In this document: in pieces, positions 47,830 through 56,603 of the stretch
Position numbering within the stretch: the first letter of the stretch is position 1
How the letters are laid out: each line of letters starts with the position of its first letter
NCBI RefSeq assembly: GCF_033097525.1
Contig: NZ_CP109907.1
Location: 3,596,001 to 3,660,000 of the forward strand
DNA: 64,000 nt
Direction of reading: 5' to 3'
From: Sphingobacterium sp. UGAL515B_05
GTDB lineage: Bacteria; Bacteroidota; Bacteroidia; Sphingobacteriales; Sphingobacteriaceae
Position numbers and translations under genes: made by a program
Notes under the pieces: generated by a model
What the model was told of the DNA's origin: nothing
Seen by the model: the letters and a program-made list of their open reading frames with translations, nothing else
The model's database searches: none

Positions 47830-48327
47830 CTAAAACTTACAATAATAATTTCTTGTTCCAACCTTTACACTTTTCAAAGTTTTTAACTTGACAATAGGTC
47901 GAAGTATATCTGTTAAATCCTTATTAGTGAGATCTAGTTTCAAATATGAATCCTGTTGATTAAGTTCTATTATGACTTCTTTAATTGATTTTTTTGAATC
48001 GAAGAAATTAGAGTTAATCAAATTGTCTACGCCTAATCTGATTAGGTTGATTCTTTCTAATTTCGCTTGAGTATCTCTTTTCGGTAATGCCTGATCGATG
48101 GCTATATCAGGATAAAATAATCGTGGTGATATACCAAGATCAAGAGAGATTGCATTTATTTGATCATGAGTGTACATTTCCGGTCGTTTTGGATTCTCCA
48201 CGTGTCCAATATACCCCTCAGATACATTTAATAACATTGCAAAATAGGATTGTGATTTATTGTAATTATTTCTGATTTGTATACTGTTTTTTACAATTTC
48301 AAGTTCATATTGAGATTTCTTCGACAT
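47830..48327 (-). CDS. XRE-family regulator with C-terminal winged helix
   Basis: 165 residues from ATG at 48327; an in-frame GTG at 48435 lies upstream of the operator repeats and is unlikely. The N-terminal helix-turn-helix (NKSQSYFAMLLNVSEGYIGHVENPKRPEMY) is of the Cro/C1 type. The C-terminal part (SIKEVIIELNQQDSYLKL to VGTRNYYCKF) looks like a second DNA-binding winged helix or oligomerisation domain. Tandem dyads upstream suggest autoregulation. It heads the minus-strand block. Confidence 0.75.
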   Translation of the reverse strand: MSKKSQYELEIVKNSIQIRNNYNKSQSYFAMLLNVSEGYIGHVENPKRPEMYTHDQINAISLDLGISPRLFYPDIAIDQALPKRDTQAKLERINLIRLGVDNLINSNFFDSKKSIKEVIIELNQQDSYLKLDLTNKDLTDILRPIVKLKTLKSVKVGTRNYYCKF

Positions 48328-48346
48328 GGTAAAATATTTTTTGCAA

Positions 48347-48388
48347 TGTCTATAGTTATTACTATATTTGTCTATAGTTGTAGCTATA
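48347..48388 (-). promoter_or_regulatory. Tandem dyad operators of the XRE gene
   Basis: TGTCTATAGTTATTACTATA (48347-48366) and TGTCTATAGTTGTAGCTATA (48369-48388) are near-identical, 22 bases apart, and each carries a TATAG/CTATA-type dyad. They start 20 bases upstream of the XRE start codon, the classic place for autorepressor sites. Confidence 0.65.
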
Positions 48389-48461
48389 GAAATGAAGCTA
48401 TGTATGGTTAAGAAGTAAATAAGCTGTATTTTCACTTTTCTATTCCTTTTAGGAACTTAGA

Positions 48462-48677
48462 AGGTGTTTACTTGTAAGATCTCGTTCGAGCAATGTGGTA
48501 ATTGATTAGGACACGAGTGGTAAGTAAACACCTCGGTGCAATGATATATATTGTTGGGCCGAGGTCTTACTGATTGTGTCTGGTAGGAAACTACCCCCGA
48601 TTACCACCGGGAGCTCGAACTATCAGTAGCCTCGGCCTAATTAATTTTTAGGTGTTGAGGCTCTAACAAATTAGAGC
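48462..48677 (+). ncRNA. Candidate structured RNA with interlocked pseudoknots
   Basis: Helix A: AGGTGTTTACTT 48462-48473 with 48522-48533 (12 bp perfect). Helix D: 48554-48564 with 48630-48640 (11 bp, one G-T) plus ACTGA/TCAGT 48569-48573 with 48623-48627. Inside D, GGTAG-GAAA-CTACC (48582-48595) has a GNRA loop. GTTCGAGC 48484-48491 (in the A loop) is complementary to 48613-48620, and GTGGTAAT 48495-48502 to 48600-48607 (in the D loop), so A and D are joined by two crossing 8-bp helices. A last hairpin GCTCTAA-CAAA-TTAGAGC spans 48660-48677. The GNRA loop and G-T pairs favour the plus strand. No known RNA class recognised. Confidence 0.5.
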
Positions 48678-48827
48678 TATGAAACAAAAGAAACAAATCA
48701 CAAAAAACATCTTCAAATCTCCCGAGTAGCTCGGTCTGATTTCGCCAGCAATGACCTGGTCACATCAGCTATGGAATTCGAGATGCCCAATAATATACCT
48801 AGTGATGCTCATTCACAAGAATTCTAG
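48675..48827 (+). pseudogene. Open stretch without start after the structured segment
   Basis: From 48675 to the TAG at 48825-48827 the frame is open and protein-like (RVARSDFASNDLVTSAMEF, ending SDAHSQEF) but has no upstream start. A different frame begins with ATG at 48679 and stops after 16 codons. A frameshifted remnant or a small coding part of the structured region are both possible. Nothing clear is seen in 48828-48934. Confidence 0.25.
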
Positions 48828-48934
48828 CTTTCCCAATTAACCAATTTTATTACGGGCGGTTTATGGCCTAAAAAGTAGCTGATTCAGTCGGCCTGGAACA
48901 GATATGCCCTAACTCGCCATTAAAAATCTAATGA

Positions 48935-49303
48935 ATGAGATCTAATTACGCTCACCTAATTCTACTGGATTTGGTAATTTATGAAACTCATCGATCAGGA
49001 TATGATCCGGTGAAAAATGTTCAAGACTTTTGGGATAAGTATCCTCTAAGTACAATTAAAGACTATATCGTTGTTTTACATCCCAACACGGTTGATAACG
49101 AAAAAATGAGTGGTAATCCGCAATTGTCTGAATTTTCCGTCGAACTTCTCCGCGTCCTGATAGCTTATTTTATGATCCATATGACTCAATTGGATCTTGG
49201 TAAGGTATCTATTTCTATAGAGGTAAACAAAGAAGCAATAGATACTTCTAAAGCAATCTCGGATTTCTTCCAACGAGTGTCCCCTTCCAAAACCAACCCC
49301 TAA
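48935..49303 (+). CDS. Unknown 122-residue protein opening the TlpA-SusCD operon
   Basis: A soluble protein without signal peptide; strands and helices alternate, with LIYETHRSGYDPVKNVQDFWDKYP and a helix ending FQRVSPSK. No family recognised. Its stop is one base before the TlpA gene start, so it is transcribed with the TlpA, SusC and SusD genes. Possibly regulatory or a chaperone; unproven. Confidence 0.55.
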   Translation: MRSNYAHLILLDLVIYETHRSGYDPVKNVQDFWDKYPLSTIKDYIVVLHPNTVDNEKMSGNPQLSEFSVELLRVLIAYFMIHMTQLDLGKVSISIEVNKEAIDTSKAISDFFQRVSPSKTNP

Positions 49304-49304
49304 A

Positions 49305-50843
49305 ATGATGAAAAAATTAAAACTACAATCCAATAGCAGTGCGTTGCTATATATTCAAATACTAAAGATTACGGTACTTGTGATCTTATACTTATTAGTT
49401 TCTATGTTTAGTATATCAGCTCAGACGCTTCGCAAGGATAGCGGGGCTGATGGGCTTCTAATTAAATATCTCAAAATAGGGGATACTATCCCCCAGAGAC
49501 TTTGGGATATACAGCTTGATGTGGTAGGGCATAAGGCCGGATCTAAACAATTGACGCTCCGAGACTATAAGGATAAGAAACTGATTATTCTAGATTTCTG
49601 GGCTACTTGGTGCTCATCCTGCATAGCCGCATTCCCTGGTCTCTATAAATTGCAGGACGATATGGACGGCCAGGTCAAAGTACTTTCAGTTACTTACCAA
49701 GATCGTGCTGCCGTAGAGAAATTTATTGGCAAAAGTGAGTTTATACAAACCCATGGATTGGCTAATAGGTTTTCATCCATTGTCAATGACAAGCTGCTGA
49801 CCAAGTTTTTTGAAAAGGATGCAATCCCTTTTACCGCCTGTATTGACAATAATGGCGTGGTACGTGCAATAGCAATGCCGAGTGAACTAAATGCGTTTGC
49901 TTTAAATCAGATGATCAAAGACCGAAACGCAGTCCCCGTAGCGGCCAAAGTACTCGCATTTGACCAACCATTGTTGCAGCCTTATTATGATGCTAAGATC
50001 AACAGTTATTATTACAGCACCTTACTGCCCTATGGGCAGGGGATATCGCAGGCGAGCAGTTTTACGGTAGACTCCACCCATCAGTGTAAGCACCTCGTTG
50101 TACCCAACCTCAATGTATTTATGCAATATGGTATCGCATTGCAAAATGCTCAAAATTATATTGCCGGCCTTTCCAAGATTCGCGCTAGACGTATACTCGA
50201 AACAAATGCTCCCGATAGTATAATCCACAGATTGGAGGAGGATCGGAATTTTTGGAAATATACCTACGAATCGGTAAGCCCAGTGGTATGGAGTGATACA
50301 ACCGTTTACAAAAAAATGGAAAGCGACCTCAATTTCTATCTCGGAATGAAAGCATCTTATCAATTACGTGATGTTGCATGCTTGGTGATGCGCCGTGCTG
50401 ATGGTAAAAAGCCCCAGCAAAGTAAGGAATTGGCTAAGGTGCCAACAGTCATATTGAACGGTCTGGTGGAGAACGATGGGAGCTCAGACGGCAAGTTTTT
50501 GCAAAAGGCACAGGTTGGACACGATAAGGCAAAGAATGCATTTATCGGCGTTGAAATAAAAAATATCCCCAATCTGTTTAACCTCAGGTCTTTCTCGGTA
50601 CTGCCCTTTATGGTCGATGAAACGGGGTTTGATGAAAAGATAGACTTATCGCTACCCGATAATCTCAGCGATATAAGCCAATTGAAACAGGCTTTCGCGG
50701 CACAAGGGCTGACTTTATCGCTTGAAAGACGAAATATGATCATGTTCGTCTTAACACAGGATGGATTTAAAGACAGTGGTAGTGCAATGAAATTGACGCG
50801 CTACGGTTATGTAGCCGAGCATGGAAAGGAGCCGATACGATGA
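49305..50843 (+). CDS. TlpA-like thioredoxin with C-terminal DUF3738-like region
   Basis: 512 residues. A membrane-spanning or signal segment lies at about 14-38 (ILKITVLVILYLLVSMF). The thioredoxin domain (about 58-205) has WATWCSSC with the active cysteines at about 103 and 106 and a cis-Pro region AIPFTAC. The remaining 300 residues are strand-rich; the end (FMVDETGFDEKIDLSL to LSLERRNMIMFVLT) resembles DUF3738. Thiol-redox protein of the periplasm, in an operon with SusC/D. Its stop overlaps the SusC start by 4 bases. Confidence 0.85.
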   Translation: MMKKLKLQSNSSALLYIQILKITVLVILYLLVSMFSISAQTLRKDSGADGLLIKYLKIGDTIPQRLWDIQLDVVGHKAGSKQLTLRDYKDKKLIILDFWATWCSSCIAAFPGLYKLQDDMDGQVKVLSVTYQDRAAVEKFIGKSEFIQTHGLANRFSSIVNDKLLTKFFEKDAIPFTACIDNNGVVRAIAMPSELNAFALNQMIKDRNAVPVAAKVLAFDQPLLQPYYDAKINSYYYSTLLPYGQGISQASSFTVDSTHQCKHLVVPNLNVFMQYGIALQNAQNYIAGLSKIRARRILETNAPDSIIHRLEEDRNFWKYTYESVSPVVWSDTTVYKKMESDLNFYLGMKASYQLRDVACLVMRRADGKKPQQSKELAKVPTVILNGLVENDGSSDGKFLQKAQVGHDKAKNAFIGVEIKNIPNLFNLRSFSVLPFMVDETGFDEKIDLSLPDNLSDISQLKQAFAAQGLTLSLERRNMIMFVLTQDGFKDSGSAMKLTRYGYVAEHGKEPIR

Positions 50844-53800
50844 AAAAATATCTTTTAGTCGTATTGATCTGTGTCGTACTTTGTTTGAAAACATCCGCAC
50901 AGGTGCAATCAGTCAGGGTTCAGGATCGCGATACAAAACGACCTATTGCGGCTGTATCTATTAAAGATTGCGAGGGAAAGGTCTTCGGCGCCACGGACGT
51001 AAAGGGTGAGCTGCTACTGAGGGGACAGATAAGCTGTCTTATTTTTCGACGTCTTGGTTATCACCCTGATACGCTATCACTGGATGCGCTAAACCGACAT
51101 AGTTGGTTGGTATACCTCACACCTCTAGTCAATGAATTGGAGGAAGTACAGGTATCGACGGGTTATCAAACCTTACCCAAAGAAAGAGCAACGGGAGCTT
51201 TTGACCTGATCGGGAAAAAGGAACTGGATAGGCAAATAGGCCCTAATATTCTCAATAGATTGGACGGATTGAGCAATGCCCTATTATTTGACAAACGTGG
51301 GGGCAGCCAGAATAACTTTTTGCTCAGGGGGCTGAGCACGATTACAGAAACCATCAAAGGTCCATTGATTGTGGTGGATAACTTTCCTTATGAGGGCGAT
51401 ATCAACGATATCAATCCCAATGATGTGGAAAATATTAGCGTATTGAAAGACGCTGCTGCCACGTCTATTTGGGGAGCTAAGGCTGGCAATGGTGTGGTCG
51501 TCATTACGCTAAAGAAAGGGAAATTTGATATGCCGATCCGTCTTTCGGTAACGAGTAATATCTCTGTTATTGATCGGGAGGATCCCTACTACCGGTCGCA
51601 GGTCGACAACTCAACCTATATCGAGGTGGAGCGACTTCTCTTTAATCAGGGCTATTACGACAATACGCTCAATAATAAGATCTACAATCCTGTAGTCAGT
51701 CCCGTAGTTGAGCTGTTGAACGATCATCGCAATAAGTTGATCGACGACTCTGCCTTGGAATCCCAATTGAATACAATTGCTCAGGGAAACTTGCGTGCTG
51801 ATATAGCGCGGTACCTACGCCAAAAGGGAATTAATCAACAGTTTAATGTACAGCTGAGTACTGGAAGCGAGAAGCTGGCGTCTATTTGGTCGGCAGGATT
51901 TGATAAGGTGCGGAGTAACAGTGTTGGCAATGAAAATAGTCGGTTTACACTTCGTACAGAGCAGACCTGGCGACCGATTTCTAAATTGGTACTTGCGGGG
52001 GGGATGCAGTTCAATGCAAATAAAGTGACCAACAATGGTATTTCATCCTTGGCAATTGGAAGTGCAGGGCTAGCTTATCCTTATTCGCGGCTAATGGATA
52101 GCGATGGCAATCCGAGTCGATTGGAGCAGAACTACAGAAGTCGTTTTTTGGATTCGCTGGGCGAAGGCAAATTGTTGGATTGGTCGTATTATCCCTTGGC
52201 AGATCAGAAACTACTGGATAAGACGGATAATACGAATGTGCTGAAATTTGACCTTGCAGCAGCGTATGAATGGATAAAAGGGCTGCGGTCTGAATTGCGG
52301 TATCAGTATTTTACATCGAATGGCCTCCTTGAGGATCGGATGGATCATAACTCATTTTATGTGCGCGATCTCATCAATAAATACAGTCAGTTAAAAGGTA
52401 ATGTAATTGAACGTCCTATTCCACTGGGTGATATTTTGGATAGAACTTCAAACAGACAATATGGTCACAACATGAGGGCACAGATTTCCTACGATAAACA
52501 ATCCAGCCTCGGCGATCTGAATGTGTTAATAGGTGGGGAGATAAGGAACAATCGGGGGCTGCTGCACACTTATCGGCAGTACGGATATGACAATGAACTC
52601 AACATATCCCAACCTGTTGATTACCGGACAATTTTTACCTACTACGCTGGCCTTGGAAGCAATACGATCTGGTATAACTTTAATGATGAACGCAACGTAG
52701 ACCGTTTTGCCTCCGTTTTCTTCAATGGATCGTATAATCTGCTCAAAAAATATATAGTCTCTGCAAGCGCACGTCGCGATGCATCAAATCTATTCGGTGT
52801 AAATACCAACAATAGATGGAAACCGCTCTGGTCAATTGGTGGTCTCTGGAATGTCGACCGCGAAAGTTTCTATAGCTGGGCTTGGATGCCGCACTTAACC
52901 TTACGGGCGACCTACGGAAAAAGTGGAAATGTAAACAATTCAGTTCCTGCACAGACGACTATAACCTATAACTCCAGTCCCGGTGTACTGGGAGGATTCA
53001 CCAATGCCTATGTCAATAATCCGCCCAATCCAGACCTGCGATGGGAGGACGTCAGCCAGTTAAATTTAGGCCTCGACTTTGGCCTAAAGCACAATCGAGT
53101 GACTGGATCGGTAGCTTACTTCAACAAAAAAGCAACCGATTTGATCGCTATTGTGAATGTTGATCCAACTGTAGGTGTCGATTATTTAAAAAGAAATGCC
53201 GCAAGCCTGCGTACACAGGGCTGGGAAGTACAGCTCAATACGCTCAACATCGATGCCCCGTTGCAATGGCGTACCACTTGGTTATTTTCTTCTAATAAAA
53301 CCCGGATTATTAACTATAGCTATCGGTCAAACGTGAATGCTGATATGGTTAATTCAGGGCAATCGCTTACACCAATAGAGGGTTATGCTGCTTATAATCT
53401 AGTCAGTTACCGGTTTATGGGACTCACAGCTGATGCCGGTAATCCTCAATTTAGTGTGAACGGACAGCCTTATTCCAATTACGCCGATTTAAGGTCCAAA
53501 GTCTCTCTTGAAGATCTGGTATTCCATGGATCTGCACTTCCTGAACAGTTTGGGAGTATCAGAAACAGTTTTACTTTCGGTGCTTGGGAAGCCGGTATCA
53601 ACATCGCCTATCGTTTCAACTATTTTTTTAGAAGAGAATCAGTCAATTATTCCTCCTTATCCTCCAACATTCCGCTACACAGCGATTATTACAAAAGATG
53701 GCAAAAAACGGGTGATGAGGCGACGACTAATGTTCCTGCATTCAATTACCCATTGAATTCCAACAGGGATCAGTTTTATATGAACTCCGACATTTTGGTC

Positions 53801-54007
53801 GAGAAAGGTGATAACATCACTTTGCAGGACATCAGCTTGATCTACCGCCTGAAACCCAAGCTGGGTTATTTCAAAAGTATTTCCCTACAGGCTTATGCAC
53901 GCAATCTTGGTGTGATATGGAAGGCGACCAAGCTAGATTTGGATCCAAATGGAATTACTATGCGGATTCCCTCGCAATTTTCTCTAGGTATAAACGCTCA
54001 ATTTTAA
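50840..54007 (+). CDS. SusC/RagA TonB-linked receptor without STN domain
   Basis: 1055 residues. Signal peptide to about TSAQ (21), carboxypeptidase-like domain (about 22-105), TonB box-like EVQVSTGYQTLP, plug (DLIGKKELDRQIGPNILNRLDGL to GVVVITLKK) and a barrel ending ..SLGINAQF. No STN domain, so sigma/FecR control is not expected. ATGA overlap with the TlpA gene gives coupled translation. The neighbouring redox genes suggest uptake of a peptide or thiol-containing compound rather than a glycan, an inference. Confidence 0.9.
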   Translation: MKKYLLVVLICVVLCLKTSAQVQSVRVQDRDTKRPIAAVSIKDCEGKVFGATDVKGELLLRGQISCLIFRRLGYHPDTLSLDALNRHSWLVYLTPLVNELEEVQVSTGYQTLPKERATGAFDLIGKKELDRQIGPNILNRLDGLSNALLFDKRGGSQNNFLLRGLSTITETIKGPLIVVDNFPYEGDINDINPNDVENISVLKDAAATSIWGAKAGNGVVVITLKKGKFDMPIRLSVTSNISVIDREDPYYRSQVDNSTYIEVERLLFNQGYYDNTLNNKIYNPVVSPVVELLNDHRNKLIDDSALESQLNTIAQGNLRADIARYLRQKGINQQFNVQLSTGSEKLASIWSAGFDKVRSNSVGNENSRFTLRTEQTWRPISKLVLAGGMQFNANKVTNNGISSLAIGSAGLAYPYSRLMDSDGNPSRLEQNYRSRFLDSLGEGKLLDWSYYPLADQKLLDKTDNTNVLKFDLAAAYEWIKGLRSELRYQYFTSNGLLEDRMDHNSFYVRDLINKYSQLKGNVIERPIPLGDILDRTSNRQYGHNMRAQISYDKQSSLGDLNVLIGGEIRNNRGLLHTYRQYGYDNELNISQPVDYRTIFTYYAGLGSNTIWYNFNDERNVDRFASVFFNGSYNLLKKYIVSASARRDASNLFGVNTNNRWKPLWSIGGLWNVDRESFYSWAWMPHLTLRATYGKSGNVNNSVPAQTTITYNSSPGVLGGFTNAYVNNPPNPDLRWEDVSQLNLGLDFGLKHNRVTGSVAYFNKKATDLIAIVNVDPTVGVDYLKRNAASLRTQGWEVQLNTLNIDAPLQWRTTWLFSSNKTRIINYSYRSNVNADMVNSGQSLTPIEGYAAYNLVSYRFMGLTADAGNPQFSVNGQPYSNYADLRSKVSLEDLVFHGSALPEQFGSIRNSFTFGAWEAGINIAYRFNYFFRRESVNYSSLSSNIPLHSDYYKRWQKTGDEATTNVPAFNYPLNSNRDQFYMNSDILVEKGDNITLQDISLIYRLKPKLGYFKSISLQAYARNLGVIWKATKLDLDPNGITMRIPSQFSLGINAQF

Positions 54008-54011
54008 CACG

Positions 54012-55370
54012 ATGAAGACAAACATAATTTCAACTATACTATGCTGCTTGTTGATAACATTGGCAGGATGTAACAAATTCTTGGATGAGAAATCCAAAAG
54101 TTCATTGGCAGTTCCCAAAACATTGAAAGATCTACAGGCATTATTGGATTATGAGCTTTATACCGTACGCAGCTTTCCGATCGGGATGGATGTCGCCTCT
54201 GACTATTATTTTATGAACGATAAAGATGTGAAAAGTTTGGCTGCGGAATTAAGTGATGTTTATCTATTGAATAATGAACAGACTAAATTGACAGACTGGA
54301 CCGAAAGCTACAAGAAGATTATGTATGCGAATATCGTTTTGGATAACGTTGATCAGGCAGATTTGGATGGTATGTCAAATTCGGACAGGGATTTGGTCAA
54401 GGGAACGGCATTGTTTCACAGGGGATGGAATTTCTTCTGGCTGGCCCAGGAGTTTTCGCAGGCTTATGAAGTCGGTACTGCAAAGGATGAGCTCGGCATC
54501 CCACTTCGTACGACCTCAGATATCAATGTTAGCTTTCAACGCGCGAATTTAGAGGATACTTTTTCCCAGATTACAAAAGATCTTCGGGATGCAGCTGGTC
54601 TGCTCCCTAATCTGCCGCTCAAAAAGACGAGGCCATCCAAAGCTGCCGCTTATGCTGTACTGGCCAGGGTGTTTCTCTACATGGGGAATGTGAGCGAAGC
54701 CTTAAATTATGCGAATCTTTCATTAGCGATCCAAAAGGGTCTTATTGATTATCGGACGGTGTCGCCAACAGCGGCAATTCCATTTGAATTAATGAATAAG
54801 GAAGTTATCTTTCATAGTGGTATGGCGTCATCAGGCGGCATATTTACGGGAACAAAATCTTTTGTCGACACAGTACTGTTTGAACAGTACAACGGAGGTG
54901 ATTTGAGGAAGATATTGTATTACAAAAAAAATGCAAATGGATTTTACAATTTCAAAGGAAATTATGCGGGTACTATAGGGAGCTATGCATTTTGCGGTCT
55001 TGCGGTAGATGAACTTTATTTGATTAAAGCCGAATGTGAAGCAAGGTCAAATCAGTTGATTGATGCTGGTAATACGATGGTTGAATTGTTGAAAGCACGT
55101 TATGAAACGGGCAAGCTACCCATTGTCCCCAGCGGGAAGACTGAACTGATCGACTTTATATTGAGCGAACGTAGAAAGGAACTGGCTTTTCGCTTTGGTA
55201 CGCGATGGTCGGATATAAAACGGCTGAATAAGCACTATAATGTAGGCATTCGAATCGTACGTACCTTTGATGGAAAGGAATATGTTTTAGAATCTAACGA
55301 TAAGCGATTTGCGCTATTGATCCCATACTCGGTTGTCGTTGCTGGAGGGCTTGTCCAGAATCCGCGATAG
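54012..55370 (+). CDS. SusD/RagB-like lipoprotein
   Basis: 452 residues with a lipoprotein signal ending LAGC (near residue 20). SusD blocks include LSERRKELAFRFGTRWSDIKRLNK at the C-terminus, and helical repeats in between. It is shorter than the SusDs of the two sigma-controlled loci, as is usual for TlpA-linked pairs. It starts 4 bases after SusC and ends in a strong terminator. Confidence 0.9.
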   Translation: MKTNIISTILCCLLITLAGCNKFLDEKSKSSLAVPKTLKDLQALLDYELYTVRSFPIGMDVASDYYFMNDKDVKSLAAELSDVYLLNNEQTKLTDWTESYKKIMYANIVLDNVDQADLDGMSNSDRDLVKGTALFHRGWNFFWLAQEFSQAYEVGTAKDELGIPLRTTSDINVSFQRANLEDTFSQITKDLRDAAGLLPNLPLKKTRPSKAAAYAVLARVFLYMGNVSEALNYANLSLAIQKGLIDYRTVSPTAAIPFELMNKEVIFHSGMASSGGIFTGTKSFVDTVLFEQYNGGDLRKILYYKKNANGFYNFKGNYAGTIGSYAFCGLAVDELYLIKAECEARSNQLIDAGNTMVELLKARYETGKLPIVPSGKTELIDFILSERRKELAFRFGTRWSDIKRLNKHYNVGIRIVRTFDGKEYVLESNDKRFALLIPYSVVVAGGLVQNPR

Positions 55371-55372
55371 AT

Positions 55373-55407
55373 AGGAAAGGGCGAACCGCCGCCCTTTCCT
55401 ATTTTTT
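55373..55407 (+). terminator. Strong intrinsic terminator after susD
   Basis: AGGAAAGGGCG / CGCCCTTTCCT form a perfect 11-bp stem (55373-55383 with 55390-55400), followed by ATTTTTT. It ends the TlpA-SusC-SusD operon. Confidence 0.9.
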
Positions 55408-55414
55408 GCAGTTC

Positions 55415-55744
55415 TTAATTTTCCGCGCGATAAAACACATGACTAGTAGGTGTTCCTGAATTGATTTCAGATTTCAGCTCGTTAGTCATTTGTGGTTTAC
55501 CAGCACCGTCATTTTCAGCTTTGATACCACAGAGAACTTCGTCGCTTGGACATAATGTGGCAATATCACCTGAATAGGGCTGGTAATTGTTTGGATCGGT
55601 CAGATCACCACTTGGATTAATGACTTCCCACGATTGCTCAGTAGTGCTCGCCGCTTTTCTACTGATTTCATTGGCGTGTCCAGCATAGACACCCAATCCC
55701 AAAACTGCTCCCAGAATTGGGATAAATAATTTTGCTTTTTTCAT
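55415..55744 (-). CDS. DUF6520-family small exported protein
   Basis: 109 residues with an N-terminal signal peptide (KKAKLFIPILGAVLGLGVYAG). The mature part carries a Trp (SWEVINPSG), an NNYQPY block and two Cys (ATLCPSDEVLCGI), the layout of DUF6520. The family is found in Bacteroidota beside MauE/DoxX and TlpA-type genes; its role is unknown. The two Cys are spaced for a disulfide that the neighbouring redox proteins could act on. Confidence 0.75.
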   Translation of the reverse strand: MKKAKLFIPILGAVLGLGVYAGHANEISRKAASTTEQSWEVINPSGDLTDPNNYQPYSGDIATLCPSDEVLCGIKAENDGAGKPQMTNELKSEINSGTPTSHVFYRAEN

Positions 55745-55887
55745 GTTGTTGATATTTATAGTTTATAAATACAGGTTCGGTAGTTTCTAGTGCTTCGGTA
55801 TCCTGTCTCGGAGACTTGCCTTGTCGTAGGTTTATCGATATATATGAATTGTCGCAATCCCGAAAGAAGACATCGCTCACCTATTGA

Positions 55888-56463
55888 CTACCTTTCCTGC
55901 TGGTCGAATCCCCGTCGGGATTCGCTATGCATAGTTTTTATTGCTGTTTTTTTATATTCCATCAGCTTTACTTTGTATTCCATCAGCCATGCCGGTGCCG
56001 CAAGTAAAGTAACCGCCAGATTGAATTGAAAATGTTGTTTCCAGCTCATTTTCTCAAATACTTTTCCGCAGGCACAGGGCACATAACCATAGATTTCGAT
56101 ATAAGCCAAATAGGCATAGATCGAATAGGCTGTCATCAATAAAATAGCTAGCCCCAAGCCCCATATCCTTACCTGTGGAATACACATCAGGAGGACAGTC
56201 CCCAGCTCCAACATCGGAAGCAAATAGCTCAAAATGGCCATCGACCATTGTGGAAGTGGCTGTTTGTGAAGCTGACTCACAAAAGCAGCATGGTTAAATA
56301 CTTTTCCAAGTCCAGTGAAGAAAAGCAATAGGATCAGCATAACTAATGTGATCAGAATATACCAGTCCATATGGTTTTGCCATTTTGATTGCTGAACTTT
56401 TATGGACACTGTACTTGCCGCCCCAGTTCCATGATGTTGTATATATTTTTCGCTTCGTTCCAT
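55888..56463 (-). CDS. MauE/DoxX-family redox-associated membrane protein
   Basis: 191 residues with four transmembrane helices (about 34-52, 74-96, 100-122, 145-164) and the motif VPCACGKVFEKMSWKQHFQFNL, in which CxCG and the following W/N positions match MauE. Such proteins pass reducing equivalents across the membrane to periplasmic thiol proteins. Probably serves the TlpA-like protein on the other strand. It lies 143 bases upstream of the DUF6520 gene on the same strand. Confidence 0.8.
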   Translation of the reverse strand: MERSEKYIQHHGTGAASTVSIKVQQSKWQNHMDWYILITLVMLILLLFFTGLGKVFNHAAFVSQLHKQPLPQWSMAILSYLLPMLELGTVLLMCIPQVRIWGLGLAILLMTAYSIYAYLAYIEIYGYVPCACGKVFEKMSWKQHFQFNLAVTLLAAPAWLMEYKVKLMEYKKTAIKTMHSESRRGFDQQER

Positions 56464-56603
56464 AGTCTTTTTTGTTAACCGTTTACTAACTTTTGTAAGG
56501 CTAAATTACAATCTCCGACAGCCCCAGCGTTAGGCCGAAGATGATCTGGCGATAGGCAGGTTTTGCTTATCGCAATATCCAGCTAGTCGGGGCAAACATC
56601 CCT

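Noticed and set aside
48462..48677. tmRNA, SRP RNA, RNase P RNA or a retron msr-msd for the structured segment
   Set aside because: No tRNA-like acceptor end, no SRP or RNase P core motifs, and no reverse transcriptase gene nearby.
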